Of a DNA stretch of 64,000 bases, positions 14,963-23,546 are shown one piece after another (the first letter of the stretch is position 1; each line of letters begins with the position of its first letter). The stretch spans positions 124,001 to 188,000 of the forward strand of contig JAFSFH010000012.1 in NCBI GenBank assembly GCA_017435305.1. The letters run 5' to 3'. The notes beneath the pieces were generated by a model. It was not told the origin of the DNA, did not search any database, and saw only the letters and a list, made by a program, of their open reading frames with translations. A program made the translations under genes and the position numbers. Origin of the DNA: Clostridia bacterium. Its GTDB lineage: Bacteria > Bacillota_A > Clostridia > Oscillospirales > Acutalibacteraceae.

Positions 14963-16726
14963 ATGGCACTGGACGGCGCATTGTTGTCCTGCCTGCGGCA
15001 GGAAATATGGGACGCCCTCCCCGACGCCCGCATTGATAAGATCCATCAGCCCGCGCGGGAGGACCTGCTCATCGCCCTACGCTTTAAGGGCGGCAACCGC
15101 AAGCTGTATCTGTCCGCCGGCGCCAATTCCCCCCGCATCCATTTTATCGAGGAGGCGCCGGAGAACCCTCCGCAGCCCCCTATGTTCTGTATGCTGCTGC
15201 GCAAGCGTCTCACCGGCGGACGGCTGATCTCCATCCGTCAGGAGGGTCTGGAGCGGGCGCTGTATCTGGACTTTGACTGCATCAACGAGCTGGGTGACCC
15301 CGTCCGCCTGACCCTGGCGGTGGAGATCATGGGGCGCCACAGCAACATCATCCTCATCGGCGAGGACGGGCGCATCATCGACGCCATTAAGCGGGTGGAC
15401 CCCGCCATGTCCTCGGTGCGCCCCATCCTGCCGGGACTGCCCTACGAGGTACCCCCTGCCCCGACGGGGCGGTACGACCTGACCGTCCACACTCCCGACG
15501 CCATCACCGCCGCCCTGCGGGACGGCAGGGACGGACCCCTATCCAAGGCGTTGCAGAGCGTGGTGACCGGTCTGTCCCCCCTCTCCTGCCGCGAGATCGC
15601 CCACCGCGCCACGGCAGGGCAGGACACCCCCGTGGGTGCTATGACCCCACGGGAATGGGAAAAACTCACCGACTGTCTGACCCGCACCCGCGACGCCATT
15701 CTGACAGGTGAGCGCCGCGTCCCCTATCTGGTGACACGGTCGGACGGCACCCCGCTGGAATTCAGCTTTCAGCCCATCATCCAGTACGGGCTGGAGGCGG
15801 TGGGACGGGAGATGGACACCTTCTCCCACCTGCTGGAGAGCTTCTATGCCAAGCGGGCGGCCGCCGAACGGATGCGGGTCAAGGGACACGACCTGCTGCG
15901 GGTGCTGACCAGCGCCACCGAGCGGGTCACCCGTAAGCTGAACGTACAGCGGCAGGAGCTGGCCGCCGCCGAAAACCGTGAGACCCTACGGCTGTACGGC
16001 GATCTCATCAACGCCAATATGCACCTCATCCCCGCGGGGGCAGCATCGGCCGAATTGATCAACTACTACGACGAAAACTGCGCCCCCATCACGGTGCCGC
16101 TGGACCCTGCGCTGTCCGCCGCCGCCAATGCGCAGAAGTATTATAAGGATTACCGCCGCGCCCAGACCGCCCAGCGGATGCTCACCCAGCGCATCGCCGC
16201 CGGTGAGCAGGAGCAGGTGTATCTGGAGTCGGTATTCGACGCCCTGTCCCGCGCCACCACCACCCGCGAGCTGGAGGAATTGCGCACCGAATTGGAGACG
16301 GAGGGCTATCTCCGCCGCCAGCGAGGTAAGCAGAAACCGCCCCCCGCCATGAAGCCGCTGACCTTCCGTTCCGACGACGGCTTCACCATCTACGTGGGGC
16401 GGAACAATCTGGAGAACGACCGCCTGACCCTGCGTGTAGCGAAGGGATCGGACGTGTGGCTGCACACCAAGAATATCCCCGGCAGCCACGTCATCGTGGT
16501 GTGCGAGGGGGTCACGCCCCCCGACCGCACCCTGGAGCAGGCCGCCGTATTGGCCGCCACCCACTCCAAGGCGGCGGATAGCGTGCAGGTGCCGGTGGAC
16601 TACGCTCTGGCGAAGTTTGTGAAAAAGCCTTCCGGTGCCAAGCCGGGCATGGTAATCTACACCGACAACCGCACCGCCTACGTGAACCCCGACTCCGCCC
16701 TGTGCGAACGGTTAAAAGTGGAATAA
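14963..16726 (+). CDS. rqcH: Ribosome-associated quality-control factor RqcH (NFACT family)
   Basis: A 587-residue NFACT protein. In Gram-positives RqcH binds stalled 50S subunits and adds C-terminal alanine tails to nascent chains. The N-terminal NFACT-N part begins ALDGALLSCLRQEIWDAL. Residues 97-98 are Glu-Arg, where B. subtilis RqcH has the tRNA-binding Asp97-Arg98. The long middle region is helical, and the C-terminal NFACT-R domain has FTIYVGRNNLENDRLT and DVWLHTKNIPGSHVIV. The same family is called fibronectin-binding protein in older annotation. The ATG at 14963 was chosen over an in-frame TTG two codons earlier. Ends at a strong bidirectional terminator. Confidence 0.92.
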   Translation: MALDGALLSCLRQEIWDALPDARIDKIHQPAREDLLIALRFKGGNRKLYLSAGANSPRIHFIEEAPENPPQPPMFCMLLRKRLTGGRLISIRQEGLERALYLDFDCINELGDPVRLTLAVEIMGRHSNIILIGEDGRIIDAIKRVDPAMSSVRPILPGLPYEVPPAPTGRYDLTVHTPDAITAALRDGRDGPLSKALQSVVTGLSPLSCREIAHRATAGQDTPVGAMTPREWEKLTDCLTRTRDAILTGERRVPYLVTRSDGTPLEFSFQPIIQYGLEAVGREMDTFSHLLESFYAKRAAAERMRVKGHDLLRVLTSATERVTRKLNVQRQELAAAENRETLRLYGDLINANMHLIPAGAASAELINYYDENCAPITVPLDPALSAAANAQKYYKDYRRAQTAQRMLTQRIAAGEQEQVYLESVFDALSRATTTRELEELRTELETEGYLRRQRGKQKPPPAMKPLTFRSDDGFTIYVGRNNLENDRLTLRVAKGSDVWLHTKNIPGSHVIVVCEGVTPPDRTLEQAAVLAATHSKAADSVQVPVDYALAKFVKKPSGAKPGMVIYTDNRTAYVNPDSALCERLKVE

Positions 16727-16763
16727 AAAAAGACCGATGGACGATGTCCATCGGTCTTTTTTT
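16725..16763 (+). terminator. Bidirectional terminator between rqcH and the 16-26 kb operon
   Basis: The hairpin GACCGATGGAC-GAT-GTCCATCGGTC has seven A before and seven T after. It ends two converging units. Confidence 0.96.
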
Positions 16764-16765
16764 GT

Positions 16766-18343
16766 TTACATTGTTTCCAGCACCCATTCGGCGCAGCGGA
16801 TGCCGTCCACCGCCGCCGACAGAATGCCGCCGGCATAGCCGGCGCCCTCGCCGCAGGGGTACACCCCCGCCACCGCCGACTGTCCGCTGTGGTCGCGGAG
16901 CAACCGCACGGGAGAGGAGGAGCGGCTCTCCACGCCGGTGAGCACCGCATCGTGGCGGTCAAAGCCGCTGATCTGCCGTCCGAACAGCGGCAGGGCGCTC
17001 TTCAGCGACCCCGCCACAAAGGCGGGCAGGCACTCCCGCAGATCGCACCAGGTCACCCCGGGCTGATAGGAGGGGGTCACCTCTCCCGCCGCCGCCGAAG
17101 CGCGGTCAGCGAGGAAATCCCCCACCAGCTGGGCGGGCGCCTTATATCCGCCACCGCCCAGGGCGTAGGCGGCGCGCTCCATCCTGCGCTGAAATTCAAA
17201 CCCCGCCAGGGGGTGCTCCGACCCGAAATCCGGCGGCTCCACCCCCACCAGCAGGGCGCTGTTGGAATTGACCGCGTCGCGGGCGAAATGGCTCATTCCG
17301 TTGACCGCCACCATCTCCTGCTCGGAGGCGGCGGCCACCACCGTACCGCCGGGGCACATACAGAAGGTGTACACACCTCTGCCCCCATCGGGACGGCAGG
17401 AAAGCTTATAGTCCGCGGCACCCAGGGCAGGGTGTCCCGCCGCCGGTCCGTACTGACTCTTATCGATCATCTCACGGGGATGCTCCACACGGACACCTAC
17501 CGCAAAGGGCTTCTGCTCCATGGGCAGACCGCGGCGGTACAGCATCTCGGCGGTATCGCGGGCGGAATGACCGATGGCTAAGATCACCTGACGGCAGGGG
17601 ATCTCCCGCTCCCCGTCGGGGGTGGACACCACCAGAGCGGTGAGCGCACCGCCCTCGATCACCAGGTCAGTCACCCGATGGTGGAAATATACCTGACCGC
17701 CCAGACGGAGTATCTCATTCCGCAGTCCGCGGACGGTATCCTGCAGCTTATCCGTGCCGATGTGGGGCTTGGCCTGCCACAGAATCGCCTGCGGCGCACC
17801 CGCCGCCACAAACTGCTCCAGCACCCGCTGACAGCGGGGATCCTTGATGCCGGAGTTTAACTTGCCGTCCGAAAAGGTGCCGGCACCGCCCTCGCCGAAC
17901 TGTACGTTGTTGGCGGTGTCCAACACACCGGTGCGGTGAAAAGTATCCACCGCCGCCCGACGGCTGTCCACGTCGCCGCCACGCTCCAGCAGGATGGGGC
18001 GCACCCCCGCCTGCGCCAGCGTCAGGGCGGCGAACAGACCCGCCGGACCGCTGCCCACCACCACGGGGGGCAGGTCGGGCTGCGCGGCGGGGGCAGGCAC
18101 CACGTAGGGGGTGTCGGTCACCCGCGTCACGTTACCCTTTGCGCGGCGCAGAATCTTATCCTCATTGTCCACCGTCACGTCCAGGGTGGCGGTGAAATGC
18201 ACGTTTTCTTTCTTACGGGCGTCCACCGACCGCCGCCGCAGACGGCAGGAGCGAACGGGCACACCCAATAGGTCAGCGGCACGCCGCATCAGATCCTTCT
18301 CCGTATAGGACAGGGGCAATTTCACACCCGTTATCCGCAGCAT
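16766..18343 (-). CDS. FAD-dependent oxidoreductase-like protein (COG2509 type)
   Basis: A 525-residue flavoprotein. The first ~90 residues form a small N-terminal domain (LRITGVKLPLSYTEKDLMRR and a basic RRSVDARKK stretch). The FAD-binding Rossmann motif VVVGSGPAGLFAALTLA and the following LLERGGDVDSR come next. NNVQFGEGGAGTFSDGKLN and GEGAGYAGGILSAAVDG near the C-terminus are characteristic of this uncharacterised dehydrogenase-like group. AAGGAGGTGAGCGGT precedes ATG 18343, and part of it overlaps the previous stop. It is the last gene of the iscS-led operon, before the terminator. The electron partner and substrate are unknown. Confidence 0.85.
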   Translation of the reverse strand: MLRITGVKLPLSYTEKDLMRRAADLLGVPVRSCRLRRRSVDARKKENVHFTATLDVTVDNEDKILRRAKGNVTRVTDTPYVVPAPAAQPDLPPVVVGSGPAGLFAALTLAQAGVRPILLERGGDVDSRRAAVDTFHRTGVLDTANNVQFGEGGAGTFSDGKLNSGIKDPRCQRVLEQFVAAGAPQAILWQAKPHIGTDKLQDTVRGLRNEILRLGGQVYFHHRVTDLVIEGGALTALVVSTPDGEREIPCRQVILAIGHSARDTAEMLYRRGLPMEQKPFAVGVRVEHPREMIDKSQYGPAAGHPALGAADYKLSCRPDGGRGVYTFCMCPGGTVVAAASEQEMVAVNGMSHFARDAVNSNSALLVGVEPPDFGSEHPLAGFEFQRRMERAAYALGGGGYKAPAQLVGDFLADRASAAAGEVTPSYQPGVTWCDLRECLPAFVAGSLKSALPLFGRQISGFDRHDAVLTGVESRSSSPVRLLRDHSGQSAVAGVYPCGEGAGYAGGILSAAVDGIRCAEWVLETM

Positions 18344-18356
18344 ACCGCTCACCTCC

Positions 18357-19589
18357 TTACAATTTTTCGGCGATATTCATAGCCGCCACGTAGGCGGAGG
18401 ACCAGGCAAACTGCAGATTATAGCCGCCGCAGTCGCCGTCCACGTCCAGCACCTCGCCCACAGCATACACGCCGGGCAGGCGCCGTATCTCAAGGGCATC
18501 CGTCACCTCGGTCACGTCGATGCCGCCGGCGGTGACCTGCGCCCCGCCGAAGCCCTGGGTGCCGGTGACGTTCAGGCACCAGTCCTTCAGGGTAGCCGCC
18601 ACGCGGGCGGCCTCCTCATCGGTGAGGGTGTCCGCCGACCGGGTCAGGGGCAGCACCCCCGCCACCCGCAGTATCGTCTGACCCACCCGCTTATTCACAA
18701 GGCCGGTGAGTAGGTCTTCCATGGTCCGTCCCGCCAGCTGTCGCCGCTGACGGATGCGGTCGGCGAGCGCCGACTCCTCCCACGCGGGGAGCAGATCCAG
18801 ATGGGCGGTCATTCCGCCCTTTTTCTGCCGCTCCCAGTCACCCACGGGACGGGATACCTGCATCACCGCCGGACCGGACAATCCGTAGTCGGTGAACAGC
18901 ACCTCGCCCGTGTTGCGGTTTATCTCCTTGCCGTTCAGGCACAGCCGCAGGGTGGCATCCACGCGGATGCCCTTCACCGATCGCACGTAGTCGGTGTCGG
19001 TGCGCACCTGCACGATGGAGGGGAACAGCGGCGTCTTGGCACACCCCAGATCGGTGAGCAGACGGTAGCCGTCGGCACCGCCGCCCAGAGCGGGTGCCGC
19101 CGCACCGCCCACCGCCACCAGCACGTAGGGGGCGGCATAGGTTTCCTCTCCCACGCATACGGTCCAGCCGCCGCCCGTTCGTTTCAGGGCGGTGACCTTT
19201 TTATCGCACAATACCGTCACCCCGCGGGCGTCGGCGGTGAGCCGCAGGGCATCCAGCACCGCACCCGCCTGCAAAGAGGCGGGGTATACCTTGCCGTCCT
19301 CTCGGGGGACACAGTCCACGCCGATGGCGGTGAAGAAATCCATTGTTTGCGGGATTGTAAGCGTTTTCAACACCTTGTCTGCCAAGGCGGGTGCGCCGTG
19401 GTAATCGGCGGCGGTGGCATTCACGTTGGTGAGATTGCAGGTGCCGTTGCCGGTGGCCATCAGCTTTTTACCCACCCGCGGGTTTTTCTCCAGTATCAGC
19501 ACGCGGCTATGGGGCTTTTTCTCTGTCAGAAAGACCGACGCCGCCAAACCCGCGGCACCGCCTCCTATGATGATCAGATCGTAATTCAT
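18357..19589 (-). CDS. HI0933/BaiN-type flavoprotein
   Basis: A 410-residue NAD(P)/FAD-dependent oxidoreductase of the HI0933-like group. FAD motifs are DLIIIGGGAAGLAASVFL at the N-terminus and LMATGNGTCNLTN; VYAVGEVLDVDGDCGGYN, LQFAWSSAY near the C-terminus is the family signature. One member (BaiN) takes part in gut bile-acid dehydroxylation, but most are uncharacterised, so no substrate is given. The start lies 1 bp after the ruvA stop, with AAGAGGATAAT before it. Being directly joined to ruvA and to a second flavoprotein suggests co-expression rather than a shared pathway. Confidence 0.87.
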   Translation of the reverse strand: MNYDLIIIGGGAAGLAASVFLTEKKPHSRVLILEKNPRVGKKLMATGNGTCNLTNVNATAADYHGAPALADKVLKTLTIPQTMDFFTAIGVDCVPREDGKVYPASLQAGAVLDALRLTADARGVTVLCDKKVTALKRTGGGWTVCVGEETYAAPYVLVAVGGAAAPALGGGADGYRLLTDLGCAKTPLFPSIVQVRTDTDYVRSVKGIRVDATLRLCLNGKEINRNTGEVLFTDYGLSGPAVMQVSRPVGDWERQKKGGMTAHLDLLPAWEESALADRIRQRRQLAGRTMEDLLTGLVNKRVGQTILRVAGVLPLTRSADTLTDEEAARVAATLKDWCLNVTGTQGFGGAQVTAGGIDVTEVTDALEIRRLPGVYAVGEVLDVDGDCGGYNLQFAWSSAYVAAMNIAEKL

Positions 19590-19590
19590 A

Positions 19591-20205
19591 TTATCCTCTT
19601 CTTGCCAGCATTTTGAGCGCTTCCTTCACCAGCACCTCCACCGACTGGGCGCTGTCCAGCTTGCCCACGGCGGCGGACGCCTCCGAGGCGGTAAAGCCCA
19701 GCACGGTCAGCGCCTCCACCGCCTGGGAGGCGTTGGAGGAGGCGGAGGCGGTCACGGCGGCGGGCAGATCCACGCCGCCCATAGCAGCGGAGGTGGTCAG
19801 ACCCGCCCCCACCTTATCTTTCAATTCCAGCACGATGCGTTGAGCCAGTTTGGGTCCCACACCGGCAGCCTTGGTCAGCGCCTTATAATCCCCCGACGCC
19901 ACCGCCAGAGCCACCCGCTCGGGGGTCAGCTCGGACAGGATGGACAGACCCACCTTGGGTCCCACACCGGAGATACCGGTCAACAGCTTAAAGCTGTTTA
20001 GTTCCTGCTGGTCGGCAAAGCCGAACAGCTCCATGGCGTCCTCACGGACGTTCATCACGGTATACAGCATCGCCTCGGAGCCGATGGAGGGCAGCTGACG
20101 GGCGGTGTTCATGGTAATCTGCAGACGGAAACCCACGCCGCCGCAACACACCACCGCCATCTTAGGCTCCAGGTGGATGAGTTCTCCCTTAACACTATAC
20201 AGCAT
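19591..20205 (-). CDS. ruvA: Holliday junction DNA helicase subunit RuvA
   Basis: A 204-residue RuvA: an OB-fold N-terminal domain (MLYSVKGELIHLEPKMAVV), two helix-hairpin-helix motifs (LLTGISGVGPKVGLSILS and LTKAAGVGPKLAQRIVLELK) and a C-terminal UBA-like domain that normally contacts RuvB. It binds four-way junctions as a tetramer. It overlaps ruvC by 1 bp. ruvB usually follows ruvA, but here a flavoprotein gene follows and no ruvB is in the window. Confidence 0.95.
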   Translation of the reverse strand: MLYSVKGELIHLEPKMAVVCCGGVGFRLQITMNTARQLPSIGSEAMLYTVMNVREDAMELFGFADQQELNSFKLLTGISGVGPKVGLSILSELTPERVALAVASGDYKALTKAAGVGPKLAQRIVLELKDKVGAGLTTSAAMGGVDLPAAVTASASSNASQAVEALTVLGFTASEASAAVGKLDSAQSVEVLVKEALKMLARRG

Positions 20206-20711
20206 TATCGTTCACCTCTCAAAAGTGCTTGTTTAACGGCGGTGCCGCCGTACTGTGCGTGGCAGATGGCGATGGCCAGCGCGTCGGCGGTATCGTCCGG
20301 TTTCGGCACCGCCTTGAGCCGCAGCAGGCGCTTGGTCATCTCCATCACCTGGGGCTTCTGCGCCTGGCCAAAGCCGGTGACCGCCGATTTCACCTGCAGG
20401 GGGGTGTACTCAAACACCGGTGCCCCGCACTTCTGCAATGCCAGCATGGTCACGCCGCGCGCCTGCGCCACGTCGATGGCGGTCTTGGCGTTGGTCTGGA
20501 AATACAGCTTCTCCACCGCCACCGCGTCGGGGGTGTGGCGGCTGAGCAGAGCGGTCAGCTCATCGTAGATGATCTCCAACCGCCGATTAAAGGGCATACC
20601 CGCCGGTGTGGTGATGGCACCAAAGTCCACCGGTATGAACTTGCCCCGTTCGTAACGGATCACACCCCAGCCGATGATGGCATAGCCGGGGTCAATTCCC
20701 AATATCAACAT
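20205..20711 (-). CDS. ruvC: Holliday junction endonuclease RuvC
   Basis: A 168-residue junction resolvase with an RNase H-like fold. The first acidic residue is Asp7 in LILGIDPGYAIIGWG; VAVEKLYFQTNAKTAIDVAQ carries the catalytic Glu, and KPDDTADALAIAICH the C-terminal acidic pair. The start lies 2 bp after the stop of the CinA/sortase-like gene. Confidence 0.95.
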   Translation of the reverse strand: MLILGIDPGYAIIGWGVIRYERGKFIPVDFGAITTPAGMPFNRRLEIIYDELTALLSRHTPDAVAVEKLYFQTNAKTAIDVAQARGVTMLALQKCGAPVFEYTPLQVKSAVTGFGQAQKPQVMEMTKRLLRLKAVPKPDDTADALAIAICHAQYGGTAVKQALLRGER

Positions 20712-20713
20712 CG

Positions 20714-22327
20714 TTATCGTTCTCCCATTTCGTACTCAGAGGGCATCTCCACGTCATAATTGACCCGATAGCCGACGGTGGTGTCGTCGGTCATCCGCCG
20801 TGCCACCACCGTAAACCGCGCGCCGTCAAAGCCGTATTCGCCGTCGGCGTCGGTGGTCAAAAACAGCAGGGTATCGTCGGCGGTCAGCGGGCTGTCCACG
20901 GTGAACAGCGAGTGCTGCTGCAGGGCGGACAGATACGTAAGGTATTCCTCGTCGGTCTGAAAATCCTCCGCAGGCAGAGAAAAGCCGTCGGCTTCATCAT
21001 CGTCGGTGACGGTCACCGCCACCACCTGCCACCGCCCCGTTGTAAAGAGGGTGTCCATCTCCATCACCGCGTGCTCCCGCAGATAGGCGATGCGGCGGTA
21101 ATTGAGCAGGTGGGAGAACATCTGACCGTCCTCGGCGTTGCGCCCGTGGATGACGTAAAACCGCGCAGACTCCACCCGCTCAAAATAGGGCTGTCCGTAC
21201 AGAGAATACTCGCCCAAAAAGCTGTGATTGCGGTAAAACCCGTCCGTGTAATTCATCACGGGATAGTCCACGTCGCTGTCGGGGATGTGCAGCCAGCCGC
21301 CCACATCCTCATTCATATCGTACAGACCGCGGAAGGTGGTCATCATCCCCTCGGGGTATTGCGCAGGGGCGGTGGCGCCCTCCGTCAGGTCGGTGGATTC
21401 GTAGTAAATGTCGCCCAGTGAATCCTGCAGCTCGCGGTTGCGGACAGGACCGTTCAGAATGCGGTAGCCCATCCACCCGCCGGTGACCAGCAGGGCGATG
21501 GCGCTCAGCCACGCCACCGTCTTCATCGTTATGCGCAGGGGGGTGTCCCCACGCCAGGGCAACAGCTTGGTCAGCAGGTGAGGCTGTCCGCTCCCTTGGG
21601 TGCGGGGAATGGTGCGCCCGCCGGTATGGCGGTGGCTCTCGCCCCCTGCCATCACCGCGGGATAATAGCACAGATAGCGCCACAGGAGCCACAGCACTCC
21701 GTCCGCCGCCTGACGGCGGATGGCGGCACGGTCGCCCTCCAGGTGAAGCGGCTCCACCCAGGTGCGCTTGCTATCCGCCAGCGCCACAAACACGGTGCCC
21801 ACGGGACAATCCTCAGCGGCGACGGGTCCGGCCTCGCCGGTGACCGCAACGCCGATGGCGGACCGTGCCGTCCTACGCACGCCGCGGGCCATCTGCCCCG
21901 CCGTATCGGCGCTGACCGCCCCCACGGCGGACAGAGTGTCCGCCGACACAGACAGCAACGCCTGCTTACAGTCGTTGGAATAGCTGACCACGCCGGTGCC
22001 GAATACGCGGGAGGCGCCCGGTACGTCGGTCAGGGCGGCGGCGATCAAGCCGCCGGTACAGCTCTCGGCGGTGGCTACGGTCAGCCCGTGGTCGGTCAGC
22101 AGACCCACCACACGGGCGGCCAGGCTCTCGCCGCGGTCGGTGTAGGCATAGCCGGTCAGACGCAGGTTGATCTCCTCCACCAGGGCGTCGTCATCCGCTA
22201 CGGCGACGGTGCCGTGACCGCCGCAAAAAGACAGAGTGACCGCCTCCGACCCCTCCTGCAACAGGTCGGCCAGCCGATGGCGCAGGTGCTCCTCGGCCAA
22301 TCCGAACGTGCGGATCTCTCGGGTCAT
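20714..22327 (-). CDS. CinA C-terminal (PncC-like) domain fused to a degenerate class B sortase domain
   Basis: A 537-residue fusion in one frame. Residues 1-60 match the small domain that precedes CinA_C in full-length CinA (MTREIRTFGLAEEHLRHRLA). Residues 65-222 are a CinA_C/PncC domain with ATAESCTGGLI (85-95), which in the family deamidates nicotinamide mononucleotide. The CinA N-terminal domain is absent. A membrane segment (about 268-290) follows, then a sortase-B-like fold (343-512: GGWLHIPDSDVDYPVM, GQMFSHLL). There the catalytic His position reads IHGRN instead of YGHN, and the LSTC position reads LTTD (490-493), so transpeptidase activity is not expected. Arg504 may be retained. ATG 22327 is chosen by AAAGGAGTG. 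Role unknown. Confidence 0.82.
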   Translation of the reverse strand: MTREIRTFGLAEEHLRHRLADLLQEGSEAVTLSFCGGHGTVAVADDDALVEEINLRLTGYAYTDRGESLAARVVGLLTDHGLTVATAESCTGGLIAAALTDVPGASRVFGTGVVSYSNDCKQALLSVSADTLSAVGAVSADTAGQMARGVRRTARSAIGVAVTGEAGPVAAEDCPVGTVFVALADSKRTWVEPLHLEGDRAAIRRQAADGVLWLLWRYLCYYPAVMAGGESHRHTGGRTIPRTQGSGQPHLLTKLLPWRGDTPLRITMKTVAWLSAIALLVTGGWMGYRILNGPVRNRELQDSLGDIYYESTDLTEGATAPAQYPEGMMTTFRGLYDMNEDVGGWLHIPDSDVDYPVMNYTDGFYRNHSFLGEYSLYGQPYFERVESARFYVIHGRNAEDGQMFSHLLNYRRIAYLREHAVMEMDTLFTTGRWQVVAVTVTDDDEADGFSLPAEDFQTDEEYLTYLSALQQHSLFTVDSPLTADDTLLFLTTDADGEYGFDGARFTVVARRMTDDTTVGYRVNYDVEMPSEYEMGER

Positions 22328-22351
22328 AGCGGTCACTCCTTTCATTGTCGT

Positions 22352-23533
22352 TTATACCTGTAGGGTGCGGACACCCTCCAGTGCCTCGGCCACCAGCGCG
22401 TCCACGTCCAGCACCGCCTCGGCCTCCTCCACCTTACGCAGTTTCGGCTTGGTGCAGGGGTGACGGGGGGTGAACACGGTGCAGCAGTCCTCATAGGGTT
22501 GGATGGACAGGTCAAAGGTGTCGATCTTGCGGGAGATCACCACGATCTCCTCCTTATCCATACCGATCAGAGGACGGAACACCGGCATGGTCGCCAGGGT
22601 ATCCACCACCGCCATGGCGGGGATGGTCTGGCTGGCCACCTGACCCAGGCTCTCGCCGGTGATGATGGCGCCGCAGTCGGCGTCGCGGGCCACCCGCTGG
22701 GACAGCCGCATCATAAAGCGGCGCATAATGAGGGTGAAAAACTCCTCGGGACAGTTCTTCTGGATCTCCTCCTGAATGTGGGTGAAGGGGACGATGTGCA
22801 GCGTCATATGCCCCGCATAGCGTCCCACCCGCTCCATCAGCGAGATCACCTTCTGCTCCGCCCGCTCACTGGTGTAGGGGGGCGAGGCAAAGTGGATACC
22901 GGTCAGCTGGATGCCCCGCTTGGCCATCATATAGGCCGCCACGGGGGAATCAATGCCGCCGGACATCATAATAGCGGCCTTTCCGCCGGTGCCCACCGGC
23001 ATACCGCCGGCACCCGGCACCTGACGGGCGTGGATGTAGGCACCGAAATCCCGAATCTCCACCATAATCAGCAGATCGGGGTTGTGCACGTCCACCTTCA
23101 GGTGGTGATAGTGGGACAGCACGTAGCCGCCCACCTCGCGGCTGATCTCGGGGGAGGTGTAGGGGAACGCCTTATCCGCCCGTTTGGCCTCCACCTTAAA
23201 GGTCTTGGCGGTGGCCAGCTGATCCCCCAGATACGCCACGGCAGCCTGACGGATGGCGTCCATATCCTTATCGGTCACGCGGGCGCGGGAGAAGGCGGCG
23301 ATGCCAAACACGCGGGACACCGCGTCGGCGGCGCCCTCCATATCCACGTAGTCGTTCTTCGGCTCGATGAAGATGGTGGACTGGGCACGGCGGATGAGAA
23401 AATCCCCGTGCCGCCGCAGACGATAGCGAAGGTTGCTCATCAGCGCCTCCTCAAAGGTGCGGCGGTTGAGTCCCTTCAGCGCCAGTTCTCCGTTTTTAAT
23501 CAGCAGTATTTCGCTGGGGCGGTATTCTTGCAT
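22352..23533 (-). CDS. thiI: tRNA 4-thiouridine synthase / sulfurtransferase ThiI
   Basis: A 393-residue ThiI. A ferredoxin-like plus THUMP region (about 1-165) binds tRNA, then a PP-loop ATPase (IMMSGGIDSPVAAYMMAKRG, residues near 188-207) adenylates U8. It has no C-terminal rhodanese domain, as is usual in Gram-positives, so sulfur is passed directly from a dedicated cysteine desulfurase; such an enzyme is encoded in the same operon at 25160. AAGGAAGAAACGACT precedes the start. Confidence 0.95.
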   Translation of the reverse strand: MQEYRPSEILLIKNGELALKGLNRRTFEEALMSNLRYRLRRHGDFLIRRAQSTIFIEPKNDYVDMEGAADAVSRVFGIAAFSRARVTDKDMDAIRQAAVAYLGDQLATAKTFKVEAKRADKAFPYTSPEISREVGGYVLSHYHHLKVDVHNPDLLIMVEIRDFGAYIHARQVPGAGGMPVGTGGKAAIMMSGGIDSPVAAYMMAKRGIQLTGIHFASPPYTSERAEQKVISLMERVGRYAGHMTLHIVPFTHIQEEIQKNCPEEFFTLIMRRFMMRLSQRVARDADCGAIITGESLGQVASQTIPAMAVVDTLATMPVFRPLIGMDKEEIVVISRKIDTFDLSIQPYEDCCTVFTPRHPCTKPKLRKVEEAEAVLDVDALVAEALEGVRTLQV

Positions 23534-23546
23534 AGTCGTTTCTTCC

